DNA from: Saprospiraceae bacterium
GTDB taxonomy: Bacteria > Bacteroidota > Bacteroidia > Chitinophagales > Saprospiraceae
NCBI GenBank assembly: GCA_020628085.1
Contig: JAHDFQ010000011.1
Span: forward strand, 1 to 48,600
Direction: 5' to 3'
DNA length: 48,600 bases
Both the position numbers and the translations under genes were made by a program. Under the pieces are notes generated by a model, which did not search any database, was not told where the DNA came from, and was given only the letters and a program-made list of their open reading frames with translations. Positions 18,923 through 26,965 of the stretch are shown here, one piece after another; the first letter of the stretch is position 1, and each line of letters opens with the position of its first letter.

Positions 18923-18988
18923 TTGCATTATTGGTACAATAATGACAACGACAATAATAATAACATTTACAATAAAGTTTGCTTGCAT
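18920..18988 (-). CDS. ilv operon leader peptide
   Basis: A 22-codon ORF with ATG at 18988-18986 and TGA at 18922-18920. Residues 6-20 read IVNVIIIVVVIIVPI; the whole peptide has seven Ile and six Val and no Leu. This composition and position (followed by a strong terminator and then ilvD) are the marks of a branched-chain amino acid attenuation leader, comparable to IlvL of E. coli, which in addition contains Leu codons. Lack of Leu codons fits an operon without leu genes. The ORF is too short for normal gene finders. A hairpin of 8 bp (18926-18944) lies within codons 15-21. Confidence 0.88.
   Translation of the reverse strand: MQANFIVNVIIIVVVIIVPIMQ
18926..18944 (-). promoter_or_regulatory. 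Hairpin inside the leader-peptide codons
   Basis: A perfect 8-bp stem with a 3-nt loop (CATTATTG, TAC, CAATAATG on the transcribed strand) overlaps the last Ile/Val/Pro/Ile codons of the leader. It sits immediately before the antiterminator arm. It may work as a pause hairpin that synchronises polymerase and ribosome; this role is inferred. Confidence 0.5.
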
Positions 18989-18992
18989 GGCA

Positions 18993-19023
18993 CAAATATG
19001 AATCTTCTTTTTGAGTATTGCAA
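18993..19023 (-). promoter_or_regulatory. Putative ilv operon promoter, possibly leaderless
   Basis: On the minus strand, TTG (19023-19021), 20 bases, then CATATTTG (19000-18993), one base off the Bacteroidota -7 consensus TAnnTTTG. The spacing is identical to three other strong candidates in this window. The last G of the -7 box is only 5 bases from the A of the leader ATG, so the predicted transcript start falls at or within a few bases of that ATG, and the leader peptide would be read from a leaderless mRNA. Confidence 0.6.
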
Positions 19024-19092
19024 GTTTTAAAGAATAAAAAATTACAATATTTGCCAAATAGAGAAAAGGACACTAATATGATAAACGAGCTA

Positions 19093-19123
19093 TTGACAGA
19101 TGTTTTTAATTTTTATATATTTG
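19093..19123 (+). promoter_or_regulatory. Consensus Bacteroidota promoter for the structured RNA
   Basis: TTG (19093-19095), 20 bases, then TATATTTG (19116-19123), a perfect TAnnTTTG match. The predicted start is near 19128-19131. No protein gene on this strand begins for about 1 kb, while a structured RNA ending in a U-run follows directly. The element diverges from the ilv promoter, with about 70 bp between the two -33 elements. Confidence 0.8.
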
Positions 19124-19128
19124 TCGCA

Positions 19129-19354
19129 AGCGGATTGAGTTCCGTAATAAAGACCATCCAGTATCAAAACATATTTGGCTCTAACACTTATAAAATTGGG
19201 GATAGTCTCAAGGTAACTATGGCGGGCTTCAAGCTGTTGACTTGTCCAGCTTTCCGAGCAATCGGAACAAGAAGATTACAGAACGACGTTGGCTACTCCA
19301 ACCATGTCATTTTCGGGAACCAAACATCCTTGATATTTGGGTGCGTCTTTTTTG
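19129..19354 (+). ncRNA. Structured RNA, candidate 6S-like (about 225 nt)
   Basis: Begins just after a consensus promoter and ends in TTTTTT (19348-19353). The ends form a long closing helix: 19149-19154 with 19345-19350, 19155-19161 with 19337-19343, and 19162-19166 with 19331-19335, broken only by single-base bulges. Beyond an internal loop the rod continues with 19171-19178 paired to 19320-19327 (one mismatch). The centre holds further local hairpins: 19202-19206/19216-19220, 19231-19236/19247-19252, 19252-19257/19262-19267 with a GCAA tetraloop, and 19288-19292/19298-19302. The base composition is more GC-rich than the flanks. A rod-like fold of about 200 nt with open internal loops suits 6S RNA, and Bacteroidota have a known 6S-Flavo type. 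I cannot confirm the family from memory; another sRNA class is possible. Confidence 0.7.
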
Positions 19355-19369
19355 TTTATATGAATTCCA

Positions 19370-20005
19370 TTAAAATTTTGGTGGAATGACATTTTTAAAA
19401 TGACCATTCATCTGCGCCTTCTTTCGCAGTAATTCCATTTCACGAACGACAGGAATTAAGCTTTCCAAATGTTTTAACATGTAAATTTGTCGCTCTTTTT
19501 CAGATGAAATAGACAATAGTTTATATTCCTGTTCTAAAGAAAATCCTACATGATGTGCCATATCGAAAGTAGAAAAGCTAGTGGGACTTTGAGGAACAGA
19601 TTTTTCTATATTTAGTATTCTAAACAAATCAATAATCTTCTTTAGAATGCTATCATACATCAAAATATCGCCATTGTTTAGATTTTTGAGGCGTTCTATA
19701 TCTGCACCTGCATATAATTTATTGGGCGCAACAGAATAAAATTCTTCAATTTTAAAGACCCCAATTCCTTTGGTTTTGATATCCATTTCACCATTATCAC
19801 CAACCTTACTAATTTCTTCAAGTCGTAGTTCTGTACCAAAAGTAGACACTTTATTATCAATGAAAGCAGGAATACCAAAGGTCACTCCATTTTGGTCACA
19901 TTCTCGAACGAGTTGTTTATATCTAGGTTCAAAAACATGAAGATTTAGGCTTTCACCAGGGAAAACAACCAGTTTTAAAGGAAATAAAGGCAAAAAATCA
20001 GTCAT
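19370..20005 (-). CDS. LON substrate-binding (N-terminal) domain protein
   Basis: 211 residues formed by a single LON N-terminal domain: FLPLFPLKLVVFPGESLNLHVFEPRYKQLVREC at residues 4-36 is the classic opening (LPLFPL, VVFPG, LHIFEPRY). A helical C-terminal half (about 115-205) ends with charged residues. There is no ATPase or Ser-Lys protease domain, so it is a stand-alone member of the family found in many bacteria, probably a substrate adaptor or sensor; its function is not established. It ends 16 bp beyond the U-run of the convergent RNA gene. Confidence 0.88.
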   Translation of the reverse strand: MTDFLPLFPLKLVVFPGESLNLHVFEPRYKQLVRECDQNGVTFGIPAFIDNKVSTFGTELRLEEISKVGDNGEMDIKTKGIGVFKIEEFYSVAPNKLYAGADIERLKNLNNGDILMYDSILKKIIDLFRILNIEKSVPQSPTSFSTFDMAHHVGFSLEQEYKLLSISSEKERQIYMLKHLESLIPVVREMELLRKKAQMNGHFKNVIPPKF

Positions 20006-20145
20006 ATATTTTTATAGAATCTTATTGTTCTCAATCTAATTTATTATTTTACAACAATATTTTAACCAACATGTTTGTTTGGATAAAGTCGAAAGTTAAG
20101 AACAAATTCGGAATAATCAATTTAGATTACTCAAAATCGAAAACC

Positions 20146-23100
20146 ATGGAAAACAACACCTTCTTTAAAACGCCAATCCTTGGCTTTTTATTCATTGTAT
20201 TCTGTTGCCTCATGCAATTTGCTTGCAATAAACAACAGGAAGCCAAACAAATGTCCGCAGAAGCATACAATTATATATATGCACATACATCTGGAACAAT
20301 TTCTAAGGCTGATCCAATTCGAGTTCGTTTTACAAAACCAGTCGTCGCAGATTCATTATTGAATACACTGGTATCATCCAATTTATTAAGTTTTAATCCG
20401 AGTATAAAAGGTGAAAGTCGCTGGGAAAATAGCCAAACGTTATTGTTTGAGCCAACAGGGAAATGGGCTTCAGGAGCAAATTACATAGCCAAACTTAAAT
20501 TGGCAACTCTATTTGATGATGTTCCAAAGTCGTCTTCAAATATAGAGTTTGATTTTAAAATCATTGAGTTGGTTTATGATGTAGACATTAAAGGATTGAG
20601 CGCTATTAATAAAAGTGATTTGTCAAAGCAAGAACTAGAAGGTGTTGTCAACGTGTCCGATGTTGTAGAATCTGAAAATATTGAAAAAATTATTTCAGCA
20701 AAACAAGGAAATCGAGATTTACCTATTCGCTGGAATTTCAATTCTTCTAAAAATAAGCACACCTTTTATGTGACAGATATTCGTCGGGAACAAACACAAG
20801 ATGGTGAAATTACAATTAATTGGAATGGAAGTTCTATTGACGTAGAAACCAAAGGAAGTCAGACTTACTCCGTTCCTGCTTTGAATAATTTTAAGGTAAT
20901 GAAAACGGATATATTTCAAGGAGCGGAACAGTACTTGAGTGTTCATTTTTCTGATCCATTATTACAAAATCAAGAAGTGAAAGGCCTGATCCAATTGGGT
21001 AGTTTGTCCGATGATGACTTACGGTTTGATATTGAAAATAATATTTTAAAAATATATAGTACTACTCGTTTAGTGGGAGATTATAAATTAATTGTTCGAG
21101 AAGGGTTGAAAAATTCTAACGGAATGAAAATGAGGGATTTGAGTGAATGGAACTTGACTTTTATGGACGTTAAGCCTGCTGTTCGATTAGTTGGACAAGG
21201 GGTTGTAATGCCAAACTCCGATGGTTTGATCTTTCCATTTGAAGCAGTGAGCCTAAATGCCATTGATGTCGAAATATTCAAGATTTTTGACAATAATATT
21301 CTTCATTTTCTACAATCCAATAATTTACAAGGCTCAAATAATTTAGAACGCGTTGGTAGAATTATCTTTCAGAAAAAAATAGAATTAAAAGACATTGACC
21401 CCAAAGCACAATTCTATAATTGGAGACGATATGCTATCAATTTAGCCGACCTCATCGAGACTGACCCAAATGCTATTTATCAAGTACGCATTGGTTTTAA
21501 GCCAAATTATTCTACTTATGTATGTGACAAAAATAAAAACAATAGCGAAAACGAAAATGTGGAAGATGACTATTACGAAGGAGATTATTTTGGGGATGAA
21601 TACTATGATGAAACCTTAGCTTTTGATCGTGAAGAAGAATACACGAGTATTTGGGGCGGCTATTATGGAGTCGCTGGCTATTATCGTGGTTTTAATTGGA
21701 AACATCGCCAAAATCCATGTTATCCTGCTTATTACAACTACGAAAATTTTGTTCGTAGTAACGTCATCGCTTCTAATTTGGGTTTAATTGCCAAGGGTGG
21801 AGACGATGGTTCAGTTATGGTTGCCGTTTCCGATATTAAAACAACACAACCTGTTTCGGGTACAAATTTACTGTTTTACGATTATCAAAATCAGCTGATA
21901 AAATCTATTAAAACAGATTCAGAAGGGATGGCAGAAGTCCAATTGAATCGTAAGCCGTTCGTTGTTGTTGCAGAAAAAGGATTACAAAAAGGCTACCTTA
22001 AAATGGGTGATGGCAATGCTCTATCATTAAGTAAATTTGATGTTGCAGGGGCTCGCTCGCAAAAGGGATTAAAAGGATATATTTATGCCGAACGAGGCGT
22101 TTGGCGACCTGGCGATTCTATTTATTTGAACTTTATTTTAGAAGATGAAAACCGGCAATTACCATCTAATTATCCCGTTTCTCTAGAAATGTATGATCCT
22201 CGTGGACAGTTGCAGTATAAAACTACAAGTTCTGATAATATTAACGGATTATATGGATTTACCACTCAAACGAACGTAGATGATCCCACTGGAAACTGGT
22301 CAGTTAATATCAAAGCTGGTGGAGCATCTTTTAATAAAACACTAAAAATTGAAACCGTTAAACCCAATCGTTTAAAGATCAAACTAGATTTTGGTGAAGG
22401 TGATTTGATGACTGATGCTAATGGAAAAATCAACGGACAATTGGAATCTAAATGGTTGCATGGCGCACCTGCGAAAGGTTTAAAAGCAAAAGTAGAAGTG
22501 CAATTAGGGGATAAAAACACACGGTTTGAAAATTATAAAAACTATGTTTTTGATGATCCTACAAGAAGTTATCGTAATCAAAATGCTAAAGTTATTTTTG
22601 ATGAAGAACTCAATGAAAATGGTCAGGCTACCATAAATACAGACGTTTCTTCTACCTACGCAGGTAAAATGCGAGCTAATTTTAAAGTTCGGGTCTTTGA
22701 AAAAGGCGGAGATGCTAGTATCAATACATTTTCCAAAACATACAGTCCGTATAGTGCTTATGCAGGTATAAATATTCCGCAAGACAAATACGGTCAACGT
22801 CGTTTAAAGGTTAAAGAATCAACACCGATTGACTTGGTAGTCGTTGATGCCGAAGGAAAACCATTAAGTGGAAAAGCAGTTAGTGTAGGTTTATATAAAA
22901 CAAATTGGCGGTGGTGGTGGGATCGAAGTTCAGATAATGTTTCTCGATATAATTCTAATAATCATATCGGTTCCTTACAAAAAGAATCATTGGTTACTCA
23001 AAATAATGGAAAAACAAAATGGAATGTTAAAGTTGATACTTGGGGACGATATTTAGTTCGTGTTTGTGATGAGGAAACAGGGCATTGCGCAGGTGCTTAT

Positions 23101-25806
23101 TTTTATGCAGGAAATCCATGGAGCGACGGAGAGGTCAATCGAGAGCAAGCATCTATTTTGGCTTTTTCTGCTGATAAAGAAAAATATAATGTTGGTGAAA
23201 CAGTTCAGTTGAAAATTCCAACTGGCGAAGCAGGAAGAGCATTGATTTCCATAGAATCGGGTTCAAAAGTAATAGAAACTTATTGGATGGATGCCAAGAA
23301 AGGGGAGAACACCTTTAGTTTTTATGTGACTCCAGAAATGACGCCAACTGTATATGCCAATGTGAGTTTGATACAACCTCATGCACAGGTTAAAAATGAT
23401 TTACCTATACGAATGTATGGTGTGATTCCCATAAATGTTGAGGATAAAGAGACCAAATTATATCCTAAAATTCAAATGCCTGACGTGCTTAAACCTGAAC
23501 AAAAAGTTCAAATTAAGGTCTCCGAAGATAATGGAAAAGCGATGGCATATACTATAGCAATGGTGGATGATGGATTATTAGATTTGACAAATTTTAAAAC
23601 ACCTGATCCGTGGAATACTTTTTATGCACGAGAAGCTTTAGGTGTCAAAACGTGGGATTTATACGATCAGGTGTTGGGTGCTTTTGGTGGTGAACTAGAA
23701 AGCGCACTAAGTATTGGTGGTGATGGTGAAGAAGTACAATCTCCTGAGGGCAAAAAAGCAAATCGTTTTGAACCCGTCGTACGACATTTAGGACCTTTTT
23801 ATTTAGAATCTGGTTCAACGGCAACCCATGAAATCGTGATGCCCAATTATGTAGGCTCGGTTCGGACGATGATCGTTGCTGCAAACAAAGGAGCTTATGG
23901 AAACATGGAAAAAACAACTGCTGTTCGTAAACCATTAATGATCTTAGCAACCTTGCCAAGAGTCATCGGTCCTGGTGAATCTCTAGCATTACCCGTTAAT
24001 GTTTTTGCAATGGAAGATAAGGTCAAAAATGTTGAAATTACGGTAGAGGAGATTAGTGGATTAGTTGATTTTGATGGTACTAACCAACAGAGCATTCAAT
24101 TTTCTAAACCCGACGATCAAATTGTAGATTTTGCTTTAAATGTTGGAGAACAAGTCGGAATCGCTACCTTTAAAATCACTGCAAAAGGTGGGGGCGAAGT
24201 AGCATCGCAAGAAATTGAAATAGACGTCCGAAATCCAAACCCTTACATTACAAATGTAGAACGTTCAGTTGTCAAGGGTGGTGAAGACTGGACTACTAAT
24301 TTTGAACCAGTCGGTATGAAAGGTACAAATACAGGCATCTTAGAAGTGTCTAATTTACCGCCCATTGATCTAGGTAAACGCCTAGATTATTTGTTGCGGT
24401 ATCCGTATGGTTGTCTAGAACAGACGACTTCCAAAGGTTTTCCATTGCTTTATTTAGACCGTTTAGTAGAATTGACCGATCAGCAAAAAACAGAAGTGCC
24501 TAAAATTATTGATGCGACAATTGAACGACTCAGACGTTTTCAACAAAGCGATGGAAGTTTATCCTATTGGCCAACGAGTCGTCGTTATTACAATGGCTGG
24601 GCAGGTAATTATGCTGGTCATTTTTTAGTCGAAGCGAAAAAACTAGGCTATACCGTTCCTGATTTATTCTTTGATCGTTACATTAAATTTCAAAAGAAAT
24701 ATGCCCGTAAATGGGATCCTGAAACCAATGCTATGGGTATGTATCGACACAATAGTGATTTAGAACAAGCCTACCGATTATATATTTTAGCAGCCGCTCA
24801 ACAACCTGAATATGGTGCGATGAATCGTCTACGAGAGATGCCAAAACTATCCAATTCCTGTAAATGGCGTTTGGCAGCCGCTTATGCGGTAAGTGGAAAA
24901 CCTGAAGTAGCACAACAAATTATTGACGATTTAAGTAAAGAGGTCGATAACTACACCGAATTGTCCTATACATTTGGATCAAGTTTACGTGATCGAGCAA
25001 TGATAATTGAAACCTTAGTCATATTAAACGATCAAGCAGGTGCAATGGAATTGGTAGAAGTGATTTCTGATCAAATTTCTAGTAATCGTTGGTGGAACAC
25101 TCAAGCCTTAGCTTTTTCTTTTGTCGCTATTGGAAAATTAATTGGGGATAAATCCCTGCAAAAAGGATTCAATTTTTCCTATCAAATAGGAAATGAACCC
25201 ATCGTTAATGCGGGTTCTGAAAATCCGTATATGCAGATAGAAGTACCGATTGACGGAACAAATAACCGAAAAGTATCTGTTACCAACCCCAATAATAATG
25301 TCTTGTTTGCTCGATTGATTACAACGGGACAACCCTTAGTGGGCGATCAAAATTCGACCTCTAGTCATTTAGAAATTTCGGTTCAATACAAAGATATGAA
25401 TGGTGGTTTGATTGATCCCCAACAAATAGCTCAAGGTACAGATTTTATAGCTGAAGTGAACGTTACTAATCCAGGTTCTAAAGGTAAAGATTACAAAGAA
25501 ATGGCATTGACTCAAATATTCCCTTCTGGTTGGGAAATTATCAATAGTCGGATGGATAATCTATCAAATAATGAAGTGAACGACAACGCTAATCAGTATA
25601 CCTATCAAGACATTAAAGATGATCGGGTAAATACTTTTTTTAATGTTCGACAAAATAAACAACAGACGTATCGTATTCAACTCAATGCTGCTTATGAAGG
25701 ACGATTTTATTTGCCAACGACGGCTTGTCAAGCCATGTACGATAATACGATCAGTGCAAGCAAGGCAGGAAAATGGGTAGAAGTAGTGATGCCAGGTGCA
25801 TTATAA
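20146..25806 (+). CDS. Alpha-2-macroglobulin family lipoprotein with thioester
   Basis: About 1886 residues from the ATG at 20146. This start is preferred over the in-frame ATG at 20071 because it puts a lipoprotein signal at the N-terminus (hydrophobic 10-26, lipobox QFAC with Cys27). The protein is a chain of macroglobulin beta-domains; an MG2-like domain (GYIYAERGVWRPGDSIYLNF) lies near residue 640-670 and the MG7/alpha-2-macroglobulin core follows at about 1200. The thioester motif YGCLEQTTS has Cys1423, then an alpha-helical TED domain rich in Trp/Tyr. Such proteins trap proteases covalently at the bacterial surface. An acidic Tyr-rich insert (about residues 465-510) is a Bacteroidota feature. 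Unlike the common arrangement, no pbpC follows; alkD does. Confidence 0.92.
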   Translation: MENNTFFKTPILGFLFIVFCCLMQFACNKQQEAKQMSAEAYNYIYAHTSGTISKADPIRVRFTKPVVADSLLNTLVSSNLLSFNPSIKGESRWENSQTLLFEPTGKWASGANYIAKLKLATLFDDVPKSSSNIEFDFKIIELVYDVDIKGLSAINKSDLSKQELEGVVNVSDVVESENIEKIISAKQGNRDLPIRWNFNSSKNKHTFYVTDIRREQTQDGEITINWNGSSIDVETKGSQTYSVPALNNFKVMKTDIFQGAEQYLSVHFSDPLLQNQEVKGLIQLGSLSDDDLRFDIENNILKIYSTTRLVGDYKLIVREGLKNSNGMKMRDLSEWNLTFMDVKPAVRLVGQGVVMPNSDGLIFPFEAVSLNAIDVEIFKIFDNNILHFLQSNNLQGSNNLERVGRIIFQKKIELKDIDPKAQFYNWRRYAINLADLIETDPNAIYQVRIGFKPNYSTYVCDKNKNNSENENVEDDYYEGDYFGDEYYDETLAFDREEEYTSIWGGYYGVAGYYRGFNWKHRQNPCYPAYYNYENFVRSNVIASNLGLIAKGGDDGSVMVAVSDIKTTQPVSGTNLLFYDYQNQLIKSIKTDSEGMAEVQLNRKPFVVVAEKGLQKGYLKMGDGNALSLSKFDVAGARSQKGLKGYIYAERGVWRPGDSIYLNFILEDENRQLPSNYPVSLEMYDPRGQLQYKTTSSDNINGLYGFTTQTNVDDPTGNWSVNIKAGGASFNKTLKIETVKPNRLKIKLDFGEGDLMTDANGKINGQLESKWLHGAPAKGLKAKVEVQLGDKNTRFENYKNYVFDDPTRSYRNQNAKVIFDEELNENGQATINTDVSSTYAGKMRANFKVRVFEKGGDASINTFSKTYSPYSAYAGINIPQDKYGQRRLKVKESTPIDLVVVDAEGKPLSGKAVSVGLYKTNWRWWWDRSSDNVSRYNSNNHIGSLQKESLVTQNNGKTKWNVKVDTWGRYLVRVCDEETGHCAGAYFYAGNPWSDGEVNREQASILAFSADKEKYNVGETVQLKIPTGEAGRALISIESGSKVIETYWMDAKKGENTFSFYVTPEMTPTVYANVSLIQPHAQVKNDLPIRMYGVIPINVEDKETKLYPKIQMPDVLKPEQKVQIKVSEDNGKAMAYTIAMVDDGLLDLTNFKTPDPWNTFYAREALGVKTWDLYDQVLGAFGGELESALSIGGDGEEVQSPEGKKANRFEPVVRHLGPFYLESGSTATHEIVMPNYVGSVRTMIVAANKGAYGNMEKTTAVRKPLMILATLPRVIGPGESLALPVNVFAMEDKVKNVEITVEEISGLVDFDGTNQQSIQFSKPDDQIVDFALNVGEQVGIATFKITAKGGGEVASQEIEIDVRNPNPYITNVERSVVKGGEDWTTNFEPVGMKGTNTGILEVSNLPPIDLGKRLDYLLRYPYGCLEQTTSKGFPLLYLDRLVELTDQQKTEVPKIIDATIERLRRFQQSDGSLSYWPTSRRYYNGWAGNYAGHFLVEAKKLGYTVPDLFFDRYIKFQKKYARKWDPETNAMGMYRHNSDLEQAYRLYILAAAQQPEYGAMNRLREMPKLSNSCKWRLAAAYAVSGKPEVAQQIIDDLSKEVDNYTELSYTFGSSLRDRAMIIETLVILNDQAGAMELVEVISDQISSNRWWNTQALAFSFVAIGKLIGDKSLQKGFNFSYQIGNEPIVNAGSENPYMQIEVPIDGTNNRKVSVTNPNNNVLFARLITTGQPLVGDQNSTSSHLEISVQYKDMNGGLIDPQQIAQGTDFIAEVNVTNPGSKGKDYKEMALTQIFPSGWEIINSRMDNLSNNEVNDNANQYTYQDIKDDRVNTFFNVRQNKQQTYRIQLNAAYEGRFYLPTTACQAMYDNTISASKAGKWVEVVMPGAL

Positions 25807-25809
25807 ACG

Positions 25810-26484
25810 ATGCGAATGAATACTTATTTAAATGAAAGTAAATCACTTTTTGAGCTACATTCAAATACTGAAAATGCAGAGAAGATGGCGCAGTATATGC
25901 GCCATCAATTTGAGTTTTATGGAATAAAAGCACCTTTACGGAAAGAATTGTTAAAGGAACTAGAACAAAAGCAAGGACGTCTTAAAGGGTCGGATTTGAT
26001 GGAGTTTGTACAAGCCGCTTGGGAAGAACCACAGCGAGAGTTACAATATCTAGCCATGGATCGGATGGATAAGGTAAAACGTCAATTAAATCTTGATTTT
26101 TTATCTATTTTGGAATACTGTATTGTCCACAAATCTTGGTGGGATTCGGTAGATTGGTTGGCTATCAATGGAATTGGAACTATACTTAAAAAACATCCTA
26201 AATACATTCAGAAATATAACGAAAAATGGATTAGTTCTGATAATATTTGGTTGAATCGAACAGCTATATTATTTCAATTGAAATACAAAGATCAAACGAA
26301 TATTGATTTGCTATTTTTTAATATCTTGGCAGTTTCAAATTCCAAAGAATTTTTTCTTCAAAAAGCCGCAGGTTGGGCACTCCGACAACTATCAAAATCC
26401 AATCCTTTATTAGTAAATGATTTTATTCAAAACCATATTTTACCACCATTAACTGTTCGTGAAGGAAGTAAATATTTAATATAA
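25810..26484 (+). CDS. alkD: AlkD-type DNA glycosylase (HEAT-repeat)
   Basis: 224 residues, all alpha-helical HEAT-like repeats. The key AlkD residues are present: Trp111, Asp115, Arg150 and Trp189 in the motifs KSWWDSVDWLA, IWLNRTAILFQ and KAAGWALRQ. Counted from the in-frame Met3 (25816) these become 109, 113, 148 and 187, the same numbers as in the B. cereus enzyme, which may favour that start. The family removes N3- and N7-alkylated purines from DNA. The first ATG is only 3 bp after the stop of the alpha-2-macroglobulin gene, so it is likely co-transcribed and translationally coupled, although the functions are unrelated. Confidence 0.9.
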   Translation: MRMNTYLNESKSLFELHSNTENAEKMAQYMRHQFEFYGIKAPLRKELLKELEQKQGRLKGSDLMEFVQAAWEEPQRELQYLAMDRMDKVKRQLNLDFLSILEYCIVHKSWWDSVDWLAINGIGTILKKHPKYIQKYNEKWISSDNIWLNRTAILFQLKYKDQTNIDLLFFNILAVSNSKEFFLQKAAGWALRQLSKSNPLLVNDFIQNHILPPLTVREGSKYLI

Positions 26485-26965
26485 AAGGCTTGTTGAGTAA
26501 ATACCTGACCCGATGATTTTAAAGTCTTTGAGTAAAGTTCAATTTTAATCTTCATATACATCGTTTATTCGTTTTGAAAAAAGTTAAAATCTTTAAAAGA
26601 AAATTTTAGTGATTATTGTAGTATTGTGACGGCACATCTCTAAATGTATTGAATTTGACATATTTATATAAAAAACATATATTGATGTAATTTTCTGACT
26701 AAAACTTCGTAATTAATAATGTTTATGTGTATGTTTGCGATACCGATTGCTTCCCTCATAAACATTATCTGTTATGCTACTTTATAGAACATTATGAGCA
26801 AAACAACAATAATGTAATTCCATAATATCTCAGTTGTAATTATTAAAAAAAATACGGATTTCTAGGATTAACACTTTCTAGTTAATCAATTCGTGCAGCG
26901 AATTATATCAGTACGGAAATCTACTTTGTACACCTTTACTAATTATTTTAATTTATATAGTAAAC
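26485..26965. other. Long AT-rich upstream region of the SprB-repeat protease
   Basis: 481 bases without a gene. A plus-strand -7 box TATGTTTG (26730-26737) is a perfect TAnnTTTG match, but the base triplet at the 20-base spacing is TCG rather than TTG; it would give a 5' untranslated region of about 220 bases. Very short ORFs occur (18 codons or fewer) with no support. No clear terminator for alkD was seen. Confidence 0.35.

Noticed and set aside
18873-19073. A 66-codon minus-strand ORF rich in Cys and Tyr upstream of ilvD
   Set aside because: It runs through the putative ilv promoter and the attenuator terminator. The 22-codon Ile/Val leader in another frame fits the site and its regulation.
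19277-19302. ACAGAA followed by GGCTACTCC, reminiscent of RNase P RNA conserved regions
   Set aside because: The RNA is about 225 nt, too short for bacterial RNase P RNA, and the other conserved region (GAGGAAAGTCC type) is missing.
19018-19389. A 123-codon plus-strand ORF over the structured RNA region
   Set aside because: It starts upstream of the consensus promoter, has no family features or signal, and the same bases form the long paired helices and the U-run end of an RNA. The RNA reading explains the sequence better.
20071-20145. Upstream in-frame start for the alpha-2-macroglobulin gene
   Set aside because: The 25 extra residues are charged and would bury the lipoprotein signal, so the ATG at 20146 is preferred.
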